In this document: piece by piece, positions 29,575 through 41,663 of the stretch | Numbering within the stretch: the first letter of the stretch is position 1 | How the letters are laid out: each line of letters opens with the position of its first letter | NCBI GenBank assembly: GCA_054601695.1 | Contig: BAAHQB010000192.1 | Coordinates: 1 to 64,000, forward strand | DNA length: 64,000 nt | Direction of reading: 5' to 3' | DNA from: Amorphochlora amoebiformis | Lineage: Eukaryota > Cercozoa > Chlorarachniophyceae | Notes under the pieces: model-generated | Databases searched by the model: none | Told to the model about the DNA's origin: nothing | What the model saw: only the letters and a program-made list of their open reading frames with translations | Translations under genes and position numbers: made by a program

Positions 29575-30350
29575 TTGTGTGTGTGTTTGTGTGAATATGT
29601 GTACATATACATATATATATATATACATAAACACATAATACACATATATCTCCATACGTATTGTGTATATGTGTACATATACATATATATACATAAACAC
29701 ATAATACACATATATCTGCATACATATAAGCACATACATACATATATACACATATACACACATGTATACATATATATTTATATATATGTATGTATTTATA
29801 TATTGTATATATGTGCATGTACAGGTAGACGTACCAGCAAAGGTGGGTTGGGATTGGGGGTTGTATCGAGGGGGCGTGCCTTGGTGTCGGGCTTGAGCAT
29901 CGCCGGTGCCATGTCGAGAGATGAGAGGCCATATTCTCCATGTCTGATGTCATAGATACCACCGCGGACAACAGACATGGTTGGGGTAGCAAGTGGTGTG
30001 CTGGTTCCTTTTGAGTTGGTGCGAGTTTTGGACTTTGTGGTCTTGGTGGAGGTGGAGTGCGGGCTTGGGTGCAATTCTGTAGAGTTGTGGTTCCGGGGAT
30101 TGCTGGGGTTGGAGGTGTTCTTACTGGATTTTGAATGTGCGTCGGATTTGGGTTTGGGTTTGTGTCTGGGTCTGCACTTGGTCTGGGTGTGTTGGGAATC
30201 TACGCATTTTCTAGAGTTTTGAGGTTGACTTGGGTCGTAGATCAAGTGTATTGGGATGTCAGGCAGGTCTTTCAGCTCCCGTTCGACATGTCGCTTCCAC
30301 CTAGAGATCAACTCGGTCCTGCGAATATTGCATGGGGTCACAAGGCTCAA
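23029..30350 (-). CDS. Large low-complexity basic protein, 9 exons
   Basis: Exons in transcript order: 30350-29823, 27687-27637, 27299-26168, 26040-25955, 25660-25598, 25268-25218, 23584-23520, 23410-23263, 23124-23029. Phases agree at every junction and the sum is 2220 nt (739 residues). Order of content: a basic N-terminus with [17 protein letters not shown]; a Ser/Thr/Lys-rich part; [33 protein letters not shown]; a Gly/Asp/Ala/Glu-rich tract; Arg-Gly-Ser-Gln-Ala repeats; a Lys-rich patch ([17 protein letters not shown]); then [21 protein letters not shown] with [13 protein letters not shown] in the next exon. That last part resembles a small beta-barrel module with a GL...NGRxG...GRxxV pattern. 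The C-terminus is [29 protein letters not shown] and [10 protein letters not shown]. The basic patches suggest a nuclear or nucleic-acid-binding role; this is inference. A run of ten A in the last exon makes the end frame-sensitive. Confidence 0.72.
23636..24115. repeat. (AT)n block, intron of minus-strand gene
   Basis: AT arrays with TATGTA and (CA)n patches, between exons 6 and 7 of the 23-30 kb gene. Confidence 0.94.
24220..25100. repeat. (AT)n block, same intron
   Basis: AT dinucleotide arrays continue across nearly 900 bp. No exon is visible here on either strand. Confidence 0.96.
25285..25420. repeat. Minisatellite AACAAAACCACAAGCACATA
   Basis: About six copies of a 24-27 bp unit (GTGAACAAAACCACAAGCAC, then ATACAT) directly beside the 21-bp array in the intron after exon 5 of the 23-30 kb gene. 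Confidence 0.9.
25417..25611. repeat. 21-bp tandem array carrying exon 5 donor
   Basis: Nine nearly perfect copies of GGCACATACATGTATGAGAAA (minus strand: TTTCTCATACAT, then gtatgtgcc). The copy nearest exon 5 is the end of the proposed exon and its GTATGT donor. The unit is seven codons long with no stop in the exon frame. Confidence 0.9.
25661..25880. repeat. Minisatellite carrying exon 5 acceptor
   Basis: On the minus strand, GCATGGTCTAG then GTAAGGT is repeated about five times. Two of the copies extend into TACCTCCCCAATGGAA or its variant, which are the first bases of the true exon 5 (GTAAAGTACCTCCCCAATGG). Confidence 0.82.
27455..27630. repeat. CACAC-rich degenerate minisatellite
   Basis: Irregular units such as CTCACACACGTAC and CACCTCACACACG, in the intron between exons 2 and 3 of the 23-30 kb gene. 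Confidence 0.75.
27780..28790. repeat. (AT)n block, intron 1 of minus-strand gene
   Basis: AT dinucleotides with TATGTA interruptions, no coding signal. Confidence 0.96.
28791..28930. repeat. (CT)n / TCTCTCC tract
   Basis: A polypyrimidine run of CTCTCT with CC interruptions. The Ser/Leu and Arg/Glu open frames over it are artefacts. Confidence 0.93.
29130..29810. repeat. (AT)n block with a 100-bp direct repeat
   Basis: AT arrays. The segment ATGAATTTTAAAATGTTACA, continuing TAACACAAAAACATATCTAC, occurs twice, at 29151 and 29266. The pair CATACATATAAGCACATACA with related (CA)n segments is also duplicated near 29630 and 29695. Confidence 0.9.
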
Positions 30351-30714
30351 GGTTCGAGTAGGTCCGTGTAGTTCTCAGGTTGATTCTAGTGGGGTTGGAC
30401 AGGGTGTGAGGTGGGCCTTAAAGTGTGTCTCATGTAGGAGTGTGTTTGTGAATGCAACACTGATTCGGTTGGTGGTTCCTTTCATGGGTGTAAACCTATG
30501 TGGGCGAATATAGGCCGGCATAGAAACCTTCATGGGAGTCTCAATTGTACGCTAACACGTTCACGCTCGTCCCTAATCGAAGCGGTGAGGAGAGTGGTCA
30601 GCGACGCGAAAGCCGAGGAATTCTAAAAGTTCGATGGTTAAAAACGCGGGCGGATTTTTGTGGAAAACGCCAGTATCAACGGGCAGGCACATCCGGAACA
30701 GCAAGCGGCGCATC
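30351..30714. promoter_or_regulatory. Head-to-head intergenic region (shared promoter)
   Basis: This 364-bp unique, relatively GC-rich interval separates divergent start codons at 30350 (-) and 30715 (+). No core promoter motif could be assigned. Confidence 0.35.
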
Positions 30715-32090
30715 ATGGCCGACACGAAGACTGATCCCTCGGCGGTAAGCATACTCACCCATAATTCTATGTGAACAAACAAGCTATGTGTCCCGTCATG
30801 GTTTCGGAAGATATTGTGATAATGGCATGTGAAGGCATGTGAAACATTATGAGCAATCGCTGGATCGTGTATTGATTAAAGATATTTTGACTTCCGGATG
30901 TCGCCGTCGGAATCTCTACATCTCACAGAAGATGCCAGTGTGTGATTGATTAAACTCTTATGAATGTGAGTAGGAGCAGCCGAAGATCGACATTAGTATC
31001 AAGATCGCTTTTGCACCACAGGAGGAACTGCTTGCCCCCACGCTCTGCTGCTGCTACGGCCTCTCGTGGTATCTATCCTACCCCGCCTGCTGTGGCATCC
31101 AGCAAGAGTGTATATGCCTCTGCATGGAGTTTGGTGCGTCCATCAAGTGCTTTCAGGTCCATCGCGAGCATGTGAATCGATTCGGTTTCTCGTCTCATGT
31201 TTCCCCTTATACAATTCTATTTTTTTTTTCTCATGTAATTTCCTCAGTTTGGTGTCAAGCAAGCGACGACTTGTATTCAGGCGGTAATAAGATCGCAATG
31301 TGTACATACCTTTATCATACTATTTTCATCACCCAGCTGATATTCTGAGTTGATATCATTGAAAACAGACTAGCCACAGCAAGTGCCTCGATCTCACCAC
31401 GGTACGAATCACCCGTCCATACGTGTACAACTCTACTACTAGTGCCCACATTCCATTCATTCACGATGCGTTACCAACCCTTCCAGGACAAGTTCGTCTG
31501 TCTCGACGTCCAGGTAACACGAACTGTACAACGAAAGAGAAATATCAGAGTTGCAATGAAAGGCTACAATCTAGACAATGCGTACGGTAGAGTTCATAAT
31601 TGAGTCTGTGTGATGTTGAATTTATTCCTGCAGGAACAATTTTCCATGTGCTTCTGCATTACCGGGGCTAGAGTTTGTAAGTGTGACTTCGACAACGTTA
31701 AGGTCTAATTGAATACACATCAGACCCAGAAAATTACCTTTTTTTATACTTCACTCTAGATGATAAGATCTGTTGGTACATACATATGCACGCAGATGTA
31801 CTTGTCGTGCAAAGGCAACAGCTTGTGCTGCGACCAGCGATGCTCCATCCCGCCCAACGACGAGGTATGTATACACTGTCAAATCAATACAAACATATAA
31901 AGCATGGACTTGCTGTCTTGTTGACGACTGTTTATATGTTCATCTGAATACGGTGATCTCTATGCCAATCAAGATTCTTAGTAGTGTGACTCAATGGTTG
32001 CTCAATGGACGTAACTATCGGCATATCTGAAATGTTTGTGTATTTCCACAGGTGGTGCCTTTCGGAATCGCCTGCTGTGGGTATCTATAA
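30715..32090 (+). CDS. Small cysteine-rich protein
   Basis: Exons: 30715-30744 (MADTKTDPSA), 30974-31156, 31487-31513, 31634 to about 31696, 31796-31864 and 32052-32090. An optional 18-nt exon at 31384-31401 (CLDLTT) is in phase. The product is about 135-147 residues. Cysteines are clustered: CCC, ACCGIQQECICLCMEFG, KCFQ, FVCLD, SMCFCITG, LSCKGNSLCCDQRCS and ACCGYL. The pattern CCDQRCxxPPxDEVxPF near the C-terminus matches, from memory, a family of Cys-rich proteins of unknown function in algal and protist genomes. There is no clear signal peptide. The end of exon 4 is uncertain: a strong gtaagtg donor at 31677 gives the wrong phase, whereas donors at 31697 or 31703 keep it. Introns here are short and free of minisatellites. 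Confidence 0.75.
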
Positions 32091-32129
32091 AATAACATCA
32101 CTACTCATCAACATATAAATATAAATTTA

Positions 32130-32180
<51 letters not shown>

Positions 32181-34169
32181 TATGTATATATGTATGTGTG
32201 TAATTATGGGTATAAATGTAAACAAAAATCAGATTTCCAATTCATCCGAAGGATGTGAAGTATGGAACGATGGGTTGATATGTTGGCATGTTGGCACGCA
32301 AGGTAAATGTACATCAAGTTATAGCATACTCGGATCTCCAGTTCCGGAGTTTGCCATCTCAGACTTAGGGTGTGCGGATCCAGATTCCAGACCGTGAACA
32401 TGGGTAGTATCTAAGGTATCATTTGTAACTTACGTTTGATTATGATCTCTAGGATCTAGTACAGTCCGATTGATAGATAACATATTTGATCCAGACATAT
32501 TACGACTAGAACTTTACAATCCTCTATTTCAATGATCATTGACATATACTAGAGTCTGGATATTATCCATCTAGTCCATATATGCATCGATATCGCGACA
32601 TATATATATGTATATCTAGTATATATATACTCTAGCATGCATATATAGATACTAGATATATATATATATATATATTCTAGATATTATATGCGTGCGCGCG
32701 CGATCGATCGATCATCTAATATTATCTTCTAGATCTAGTAGATCTTTAGCTACTAAAGAGTCCAGTAAAGACTAGTTTTCTAGATCTAGTGAATTTCTAG
32801 TGTTTATCACCTGATCACCGGCGGTGTGCATCTCTACTGTCGGATACTGAGTCTAGTAATACATCAGTTTACAACGCTAGCTAGAACACAACTACTTAAT
32901 ACTCACAACACACCACTATACGATGTTTTTCATTCCCTCGATGCCGAGTCACTGTACAACATGTACAGAGTGTACAAGTACCTAGACCACCAGTTCAGAT
33001 TCAATAGTTATAGACTAGATGTTGACCAAAATCGACAATTTCAATCATTCTCAAACTACCTATTGGCGCTTTGAAACTACTTCCTGCTGGCCTTAAGACC
33101 TCTCTACTTGTTAATTGCACGAGCCTCTTGCAGTCTCAAAACCCTTCTTCGGTCTTGAGCCAATCCTTGTTAGGCTTGATACCCACGCCCATCAACTGTG
33201 CGTCCTGAGCCATAAGGTTCTTGCACTGGATTCGAAGCCTAATATTATCTTTCTCGCCGTCTTTTGAGAGTTGTTGTAGTCACAGTCATTCACCTTTGCA
33301 GTCAGCCTCTGCAACTGTGATCGTAGTCTACGCCTTAAATCTTGCCTGAACCTCCTTCCACAGCGTCACCCACCAATATTGTAACCACGGCCCATATGCG
33401 TGTCTATGTGATTGTCCATGTAACACTAGTCGTGATGTGCACAGGCTGGCTCGTCTGCATGAATAAGCCGCTTTTTTACTTATTAGGAATCCCCAGGGAT
33501 CACGCCGGCGATCGGGGATCACAGATTCACAAAATACGATTGCTCCATTCATGATCCGGATATTGTCGATAAATTGCCACTGCGACTATTGGGGAACCGC
33601 ATGCCTACACAGAACCCAAAATCTGCCCTACATTGGCTGTAAGATTCGTTGAGGCATTTTTACCGGAGAAGAATGATCAGCTGTGGCCCCCGAGACGACA
33701 TTTGTTCAATCTTAGGAATTCAGAGTAACTCAACTCCTCGTGTGGAATGATGGTTTATTTTGTGTCATAAAATTGACGCTCAATCGTCATATATTGATCA
33801 AAAACTCGTCTTGAGACAGTCATATCAATTGTACCAAAACCACATTTTGCCACAGAAGGCGGTCGTCAATTTAGGTTCTAGTCTTGCCCCAGAGCTGGGG
33901 GGGACAGGAATTGTGTTGCGGAATTCTGAGGGAATCAGGATCATGATATGTATGTGTTCTATGAGCCGTGCAAAAGTTAGCATGTCATCTTCTGTAGATG
34001 AATCGTCATCAATAATTTTAGTTAAACATTTGCGATTTTCAGGCATCACAGTTTCGACACTAGTGTACTCAGCGAATGCCGTGATATAATCTCAGAACAC
34101 CAGACTGATCCGATAGTACTATCTAGACTATCCAGGAGATATCATAGTATATATATATATATATATTCT

Positions 34170-34203
<34 letters not shown>

Positions 34204-34255
34204 TAGATGTATTTACTATAATCTAGATGATATATAAAAATATATATTTACGATG

Positions 34256-34287
<32 letters not shown>

Positions 34288-34391
34288 ATATGATGTACTA
34301 GTTTGATACATGTATATATATATATATATATATATTTATATAGATATATACTGGCGTGAGTGTGTGTGTATATACATATATAAATACATAT
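32091..34391. other. Unique, CTAG-rich intergenic DNA
   Basis: This region holds a short (AT)n at 32131-32200, a GCGTGCGCGCGCGATCGATC patch near 32690 and many CTAG sites. Open frames at 32826-33074 (+), 33342-33554 (+), 33760-34089 (+) and 33825-34049 (-) have plausible composition, but no splice partner or family was recognised. Remnants of an old gene or transposon are possible. Confidence 0.5.
32826..33074 (+). CDS. Unassigned open frame, 82 codons
   Basis: The second half (SLDAESLYNMYRVYKYLDHQ and RLDVDQNRQFQSFSNYLLAL) has non-repetitive, protein-like composition and ends in TGA. An acceptor-like acatcag lies at 32863-32869, so this could be a last exon. No family recognised and no supporting neighbour; it may be chance. 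Confidence 0.2.
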   Translation: MHLYCRILSLVIHQFTTLARTQLLNTHNTPLYDVFHSLDAESLYNMYRVYKYLDHQFRFNSYRLDVDQNRQFQSFSNYLLAL

Positions 34392-34684
34392 TTATGTTCT
34401 TAGGCAACTTGACTCACTCGGATCACTGGATATTCCTCCAGAGCCTCATACATATGCCGTCTACATGTAGTAAATCTTAGAAATGGTCTAGATCATAATC
34501 TAGATAATAGCAACTCACCCTCCAGAGCCTCGATCCGATCTCGGATCAATGCTACTACTCTGGCTAACCTTCCATGATAATCATCATGTCGGGACGAAAG
34601 TTGTGGGTATCTAGGTGTATATCTAGTATATAATCGGATCATCCGTCGCAAAGGATCGCCCGTGTGTAGAGTGTATCTGATCAT
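34392..34684 (-). CDS. Possible small two-exon protein, 72 residues
   Basis: Exon 1 is 34684-34519 and exon 2 is 34444-34392, joined across a 74-nt intron with a strong GGTGAGT donor. Translation starts MIRYTLHTGDPLRRM, contains a helical stretch (RLARVVALIRDRIEALEG) and ends SGGISSDPSESSCLRT. The start codon follows a tag, so it could instead be an internal exon, perhaps of the gene upstream at 36281-37333. No family recognised. Confidence 0.35.
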
Positions 34685-34924
34685 CTACTAGATCTAGATA
34701 GATATGATTCCTACATTATCATCGGACTCTGGCAATCATCAAACAAATCAAACATTAGGTACATGTACATGCATAGCTAGATACTAGACCCTCATACACT
34801 CACGACACCGAACATCTTCACATTCAGAGAATCTTTCAACCGTTAACTACTGACCCTAGATCTGGATAACACTTCCCTCAACGCTATACCACTTCCTTCA
34901 ACACTTAGTATTCCAAAACCTTCA

Positions 34925-35105
34925 ATACGTATATACCATGTCATCAATACCACAATACGTATATATCATGTCATCAATACCACAATACGTATATATCATG
35001 TCATCAATACCACAATACGTATATATCATGTCATCAATACCACAATACGTATATATCATGTCATCAATACCACAATACGTATATATCATGTCATCAATAC
35101 CACTT
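34925..35105. repeat. 32-bp tandem repeat CAATACGTATATATCATGTC
   Basis: Six nearly perfect copies of a 32-bp unit (CAATACGTATATATCATGTC, then ATCAATACCA). It leads into a long (AT)n array. Confidence 0.95.
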
Positions 35106-35127
35106 GAATTATCGATTAACGTATCTA

Positions 35128-35173
35128 GTATATATATATATATATATCTATATATATATATATATATAAGGTA

Positions 35174-35258
<85 letters not shown>

Positions 35259-35531
35259 TACATGTATACTCCAACTATTATTATCTCTCTCTCTCTACAC
35301 ATACATATATATGTATTATACACATACACATTACACACATACATACATACACACATATATACATATATATATACATACATACATACATACATACATAGCC
35401 CTATAATATACACATATACATACATACATATAATATACATATATAACATATATATACATAATATATATATATATATTCATACAACATAATATATATATAC
35501 ACATACATACATATTATATATATATATATAT

Positions 35532-35567
<36 letters not shown>

Positions 35568-35591
35568 AAGTTTATACAGTATTACATACAT

Positions 35592-35634
<43 letters not shown>

Positions 35635-35707
35635 TGTAGCCTATAGTATGTGTATATATATATATGTGTATGTATAATTATATTTTTACAGTATTATACA
35701 GTTTTAT

Positions 35708-35782
<75 letters not shown>

Positions 35783-35851
35783 GATGCATATTGTACATGA
35801 TATGATATCAAGAATATATAGTACATATAAGAATATACATATATGTATATG

Positions 35852-35890
<39 letters not shown>

Positions 35891-36183
35891 TATATATATA
35901 ATAATAATATATATTTATATGTATATGTATATAATATATATATATATGTATATATATGTGTGAGAATATACATATTTTCATGAATACATATTATGTACAT
36001 ATTATGTTCGATAGTATACGATTAGATTATACATACACACACACACACACATGTATATGTATATATATACATATATATATATATGTGTGTACATAATATT
36101 CTATATTATATCTATCTATATATATATATATAATTATATATATGGCATACATATACATATATACATATTTATATATAAATGTA

Positions 36184-36217
<34 letters not shown>

Positions 36218-36275
36218 CATTTATACATATATATATATATGTATATATATATATATGTGTGTATATATATATAAT
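35128..36275. repeat. (AT)n block
   Basis: AT and TATG/CATA arrays over 1.1 kb, ending just beyond the donor of the minus-strand exon at 36281. Confidence 0.95.
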
Positions 36276-36280
36276 CATAC

Positions 36281-37333
36281 AAGTGATATTATCGGTTGAC
36301 TGACCACATTGTAAGGGGGATAAGCGGACTCTGGATCAACGATGTCGTCGACACTCCTGCAAATCGGTAGCAGCGATACAAAGAAATTCTTGAGCGATCT
36401 AAATGGCTTTTTAAAACCTTTGATCCAGCGTTTTATCATCGACGGACGCTCACGCTCGGGAACGTGGAGGACAGACCATGGGTCTGTTCCATTCGATTTA
36501 AATCTTGTGCTCGATAGGAAAGATTTGGATTTCCCCTCGAAGAAGCGTTTTGTTGGCATAGTCGAATGGATCGACTTGACTAAATGGGTCGTAGAGGGCA
36601 ACACGGAACATCTCGAACTCGGCGAGATTGAACACCGTGAACGAGAGAGGGAAAACTTGTTGCAATGGGTCGCTTGGGTTGGGAGTGTCATGCAAGTCTT
36701 GCCCATGACATTAAGATTCGATTTTACCCACTGAGGTTTGAGTTGAGATCGAGGCTTGGATTGAGGTTTGAGTTGAGATTGAGAATTGAATTGAGGTTTG
36801 AATTGAGATTGAGCCTTGGATTGAGATATGAGTTGAGATTGAGCCTTGGATCGAGGTTTAGATCGTCTAGGTCTTCCAGGCTTAGGTCCAGAAACAGCTC
36901 CAACCTTTCGAAGGAAGCAACCTCGGCTGTTAGCCTTGTGCTCCCGGTAGTAGTTGCCGAATTCCTTCTGGTCTCTTTCGGGGTCTCGTAATAGATCTTT
37001 TGACAGTAGCGGGGTCAAGAAATCGTGGGCCCATGCATTTTTGGATGCCCATGCATTTTGGGATGGATTCTGGAATGAGTTCTGAGATGGATTTCGAGAT
37101 GGATTTTGAGAAGGATTTTCCAATGGATGCTGAGATGCATTCTTGGCTCGGTATGAAAGCTTTAAAGCGGATGGAAGCTTGGATGACTCTATGAGCCGAA
37201 GCTTGGATAGTGGCTCGTGTTGCGTCTTGGATGGAGTCTTTGTTGAAATGTGGGACTTGTTTTCGAAGACACCCTGGCGTGGTTGAGAGGGAGATCTGAA
37301 TCGAACTTTCTTGTTTGCTTTCCCTAAACTCAT
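36281..37333 (-). CDS. Basic repeat-rich protein, long first exon (partial)
   Basis: One 351-codon open exon runs from the ATG at 37333 to a probable donor (ATATCACTT, then gtatgatt) at 36280. N-terminal [20 protein letters not shown] is basic. Residues about 75-105 repeat [14 protein letters not shown]. Residues about 145-205 repeat [10 protein letters not shown] and [10 protein letters not shown]. The C-terminal part is [21 protein letters not shown] and [16 protein letters not shown]. It resembles a disordered nucleic-acid- or scaffold-binding protein; this is inference. Downstream exons would lie beyond the (AT)n block; the exon at 34519-34684 is a candidate and matches in phase 0. No family recognised. 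Confidence 0.6.
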
Positions 37334-37510
37334 TCTCTTCCGGAGAGCGCATTTTAACCTTCCTATATATATATATATATATATGTAAGTATTTATAGAT
37401 ATGTTATATTTATATATATATATATATATATATGTATAATATATATATATATATATATATACATACACAATACATGTATATATGTATATATATATATATA
37501 TATTTACATG

Positions 37511-38330
37511 TATATATATATTATATATATATATATATATGTGTGTGTACGTATGTACATGTGCATATTTTTGTTTTTTAATAAATACATGAGCGTATCG
37601 TTACGTACTTTTTGTTTTGGAGTTGTGGTGTCTGTGTTGATCGTTGATAATGCTCAGCATCTTGGAGGCTTTCGGACACTCCATTGCTCTAGACCGCCCG
37701 TCAATGATGCTGAAACATAGCAATAAAACCAACTTGTCCTCGGTATTGTGCAGTGTACAAAGTGCAAGAGGTTGTGATTAAGCAGTGGGTGTGATTACAC
37801 ACCTGGCGAGGTTGAGATCTTGTCGAAGATGAAGAAATAACTTTAAAAATGTCTCCTCTTGCTTGCTAGCTCTGCCGTTTGTCTTGACCTCCATTTAACC
37901 AAGATGAGGTTGCTTAGTCTCCAGTAATGCTTTGTTGTGGTTATGAGGTTAACCTGAGTAAGGATGTCCGAGAAGAAAGGTTGGAGGGTGAGCTTCATCC
38001 TAATGCAGAACTTGAGCAAGCAAAACCCCTAACAAAGTTGGGTTCGATACCTTGATTATTTTCCATCTGCTGTGGTGGATGACTGTCGCAGTTGGATTAG
38101 TGACTAGATTAGGGTTGTACTTGGGTTGCTTGGTACATTAGAGTTGGGATTAGGTTGGTTAGTGGATTCGAGTTGAAGTTGGGTTGCTTGGTACATTAGA
38201 GTTGGGATTAGGTTGGTTAGTGCATTCGAGTTGTAGTTGGGTTCTAGAGTTGTGATTAGGTTGGTTAGTGGATTCGAGTTGCAGTTGGGTAGGTTAGTAG
38301 GTTAGTGCATACGTTAGTTACCTTTTGGTC
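37511..38330. other. Intergenic, with GATTAGGTTGGTTAGTG repeats
   Basis: Unique sequence to about 38090. Then a 58-60 bp unit (GAGTTGGGATTAGGTTGG, then TTAGTGGATTCGAGTTG) is repeated about four times to 38310. No gene seen. Confidence 0.7.
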
Positions 38331-38395
38331 CTCGTTCAGACTTCTTACAGCGCTTTCATAATCCCTTAGTGTTAAACTTATATATGTTTCATACT

Positions 38396-38675
<280 letters not shown>

Positions 38676-38689
38676 ATTGGGGGTTGGAT

Positions 38690-39150
38690 ACGATATACGC
38701 TTCGGTTACGGTTACGGATACCGTAACCATTATGCTACGGTTAGGCTGTTGGGTCAGGCTAGTGATATCAATAGGACTATTGCTACGATATGCTTAAGAA
38801 TAGGATTATGGTTAGGGTATCAATAGAAATAGAATTACGGTTAGGGTATAGTTAGGAATAGAATTACGCTTAGGATATGGTTAGGAATAGAATTATGGTT
38901 TCGAGTATGGTTAGGAATAGGGTGATGGTTAGGGTACGATTAAATAGGATTATGGTTAAGGTATGCTTAGGAATAGGATTATGGTTGAGATGTTGGTTTG
39001 GGTTAACATTAGGGTTAGCTCTGGTTTGGGTTAGGATTAAGGCTAGCTCTGGTATGGGTTAAGATTAGGACTAGCTGTGGTTTGGGTTAAAATTAGGGCT
39101 AGCTCCTGTTTGTGGTTGTAGGTTAGAACTAAACAAGTTAATTATTCCAG
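38690..39150. repeat. Degenerate TTAGG-rich minisatellite
   Basis: Repeated units such as GGTTAGGAATAGAATTA and GGGTTAGGATTAGGGCTAGC. GGTTAGG recurs throughout, always in the G-rich orientation on the + strand. This could be a decayed internal telomeric tract or an unrelated minisatellite. Confidence 0.7.
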
Positions 39151-39204
39151 GGTTAGAACAAAACAATTTGCTTATAAACTACTTTTAAGATGTTAGCAGG
39201 CACA

Positions 39205-40262
<1,058 letters not shown>

Positions 40263-40274
40263 ATATACATATAT

Positions 40275-40400
40275 TTCTGATTTGACCATCCATTGTGAAG
40301 AGTAGAGGATCCATCGAGCATCTTTCTCACAAGGGTAGCATACCGTGAAATGACCACCATATCCGAAATCAACCTCTCTAAGGAAGGCCCTTTTGGATAT
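40275..40400. other. Candidate exon, strand unresolved
   Basis: This is a non-repetitive island between (AT)n arrays. On + it reads [19 protein letters not shown] then [12 protein letters not shown]. On - it reads [20 protein letters not shown] in one frame and [20 protein letters not shown] in another. All are open and protein-like, but no clean pair of splice sites settles the strand. Confidence 0.35.
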
Positions 40401-40406
40401 ATATAT

Positions 40407-40453
<47 letters not shown>

Positions 40454-40863
40454 GTATGACATATGTTCACGTATAACTTGATATGTATAACATATGTATT
40501 ATACTAGAACACGTATGGGTGATCTACGAGCCGTTACAACAACAACGTGATTCGTACTACCCATAGGAGAGTATCATGTCACATAGGAGAGTATCATGTC
40601 AGTATAAATTGTGTCAATCTCCGTGAGCACGTATTTCTGAGATGTAAGCAAGTACATGGTATCATTCATGTGGTTATACACATTAGGCGTTTGAACAACT
40701 GTTGAAGCATGTATGTTGAGCTTATGTGATGCATTTGGGTGTTAACATATTTGATTGATAGGACCCGTCGAATTGTTTGAGTCGGATTGAAGCTGATTTT
40801 TTATCTTGGGTTCCTCACCGACTTGTTTACCTGCAATTCATGTGCTCGAAAAATCCAATCGTG

Positions 40864-41299
40864 TTATGACTTGGGCAGTTGCAGACCTTTGAGAGAGATG
40901 GGATTCACAGGCAACTGAGTCTTGGGATCCATCCTTTCAGACAGGATCTTATCATGACTATTAAAGTCAATGGGCCTTTTAGATTGGTTAGTCTTGGAAT
41001 CAGAGTCTGGGATCTCCTGCCAACCGTTGTCATTCTGATTGGCACTCGCGGCATTGACCTCATTTTGTTCCACAGATTTGCTTTCAACGCCGTCGGTGTA
41101 TTCATGTATGCAACCTTCAAGAGAGAGCATCATCATATTGCCTATAGAATGCAGACATTTCCGGACAGGTTTGTTGCCGTTGAGTAGACATAAAGATACC
41201 TTGCGTAACCACTCTCGAGGAGGCCTTCATCTTTTCCCGCTCTCTGCGGTCCTTGAGCAGCTTGCGCTTCACCCTTGGCTTGTTGCGCAATGACGGCAT
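40864..41299 (-). CDS. Small two-exon protein, basic N-terminus
   Basis: Exon 1 is 41299-41200 and exon 2 is 41141-40864, with a 58-nt intron (donor CAAG then gtatct, acceptor tctatag) and matching phase 1. The product is 125 residues. The N-terminus is strongly basic and helical (LRNKPRVKRKLLKDRREREK then MKASSRVVTQ). The rest is polar and acidic (NEVNAASANQNDNGWQEI, PDSDSKTNQSKRPIDFNS). There is no signal or membrane segment. The basic start suggests nuclear or nucleolar RNA binding; no family recognised. The start lies 365 bp from the divergent kinase start. Confidence 0.55.
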
Positions 41300-41663
41300 G
41301 CTCCCTCAATGACCCTACGTTGAGATTTGCCAATCCCTGATTTGGGATATTGTCATATTGATTGACTAATAAATGATTCGTAATTTGTCATCCATTATGA
41401 AACCTTGATGCAACTGAATACCGAGTCCCCTATATTTAGATGAATATACCTGAACTTCATTTAAAGGCTTTGCAAATTTAACAAGTCAGACAAATCAACA
41501 TCGATTTCACAAATGACAAGTCCGATATCTTCAGATGACTTCACCTCAACTTCCTTTTGGAACTAATGAGTTGAAAGTGAATTGAGTCAACCACATCTCC
41601 AGGTTCCAGCATAGCGCAAGTGGCATTTTCCAACGAGCTTGGAGGAACATATACCAGCACAAC
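41300..41663. promoter_or_regulatory. Head-to-head intergenic region (shared promoter)
   Basis: This 364-bp unique interval lies between divergent start codons at 41299 (-) and 41664 (+). TA-rich words such as ATATTTAGATGAATATA occur near 41428, but I cannot assign a specific element. Confidence 0.35.
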
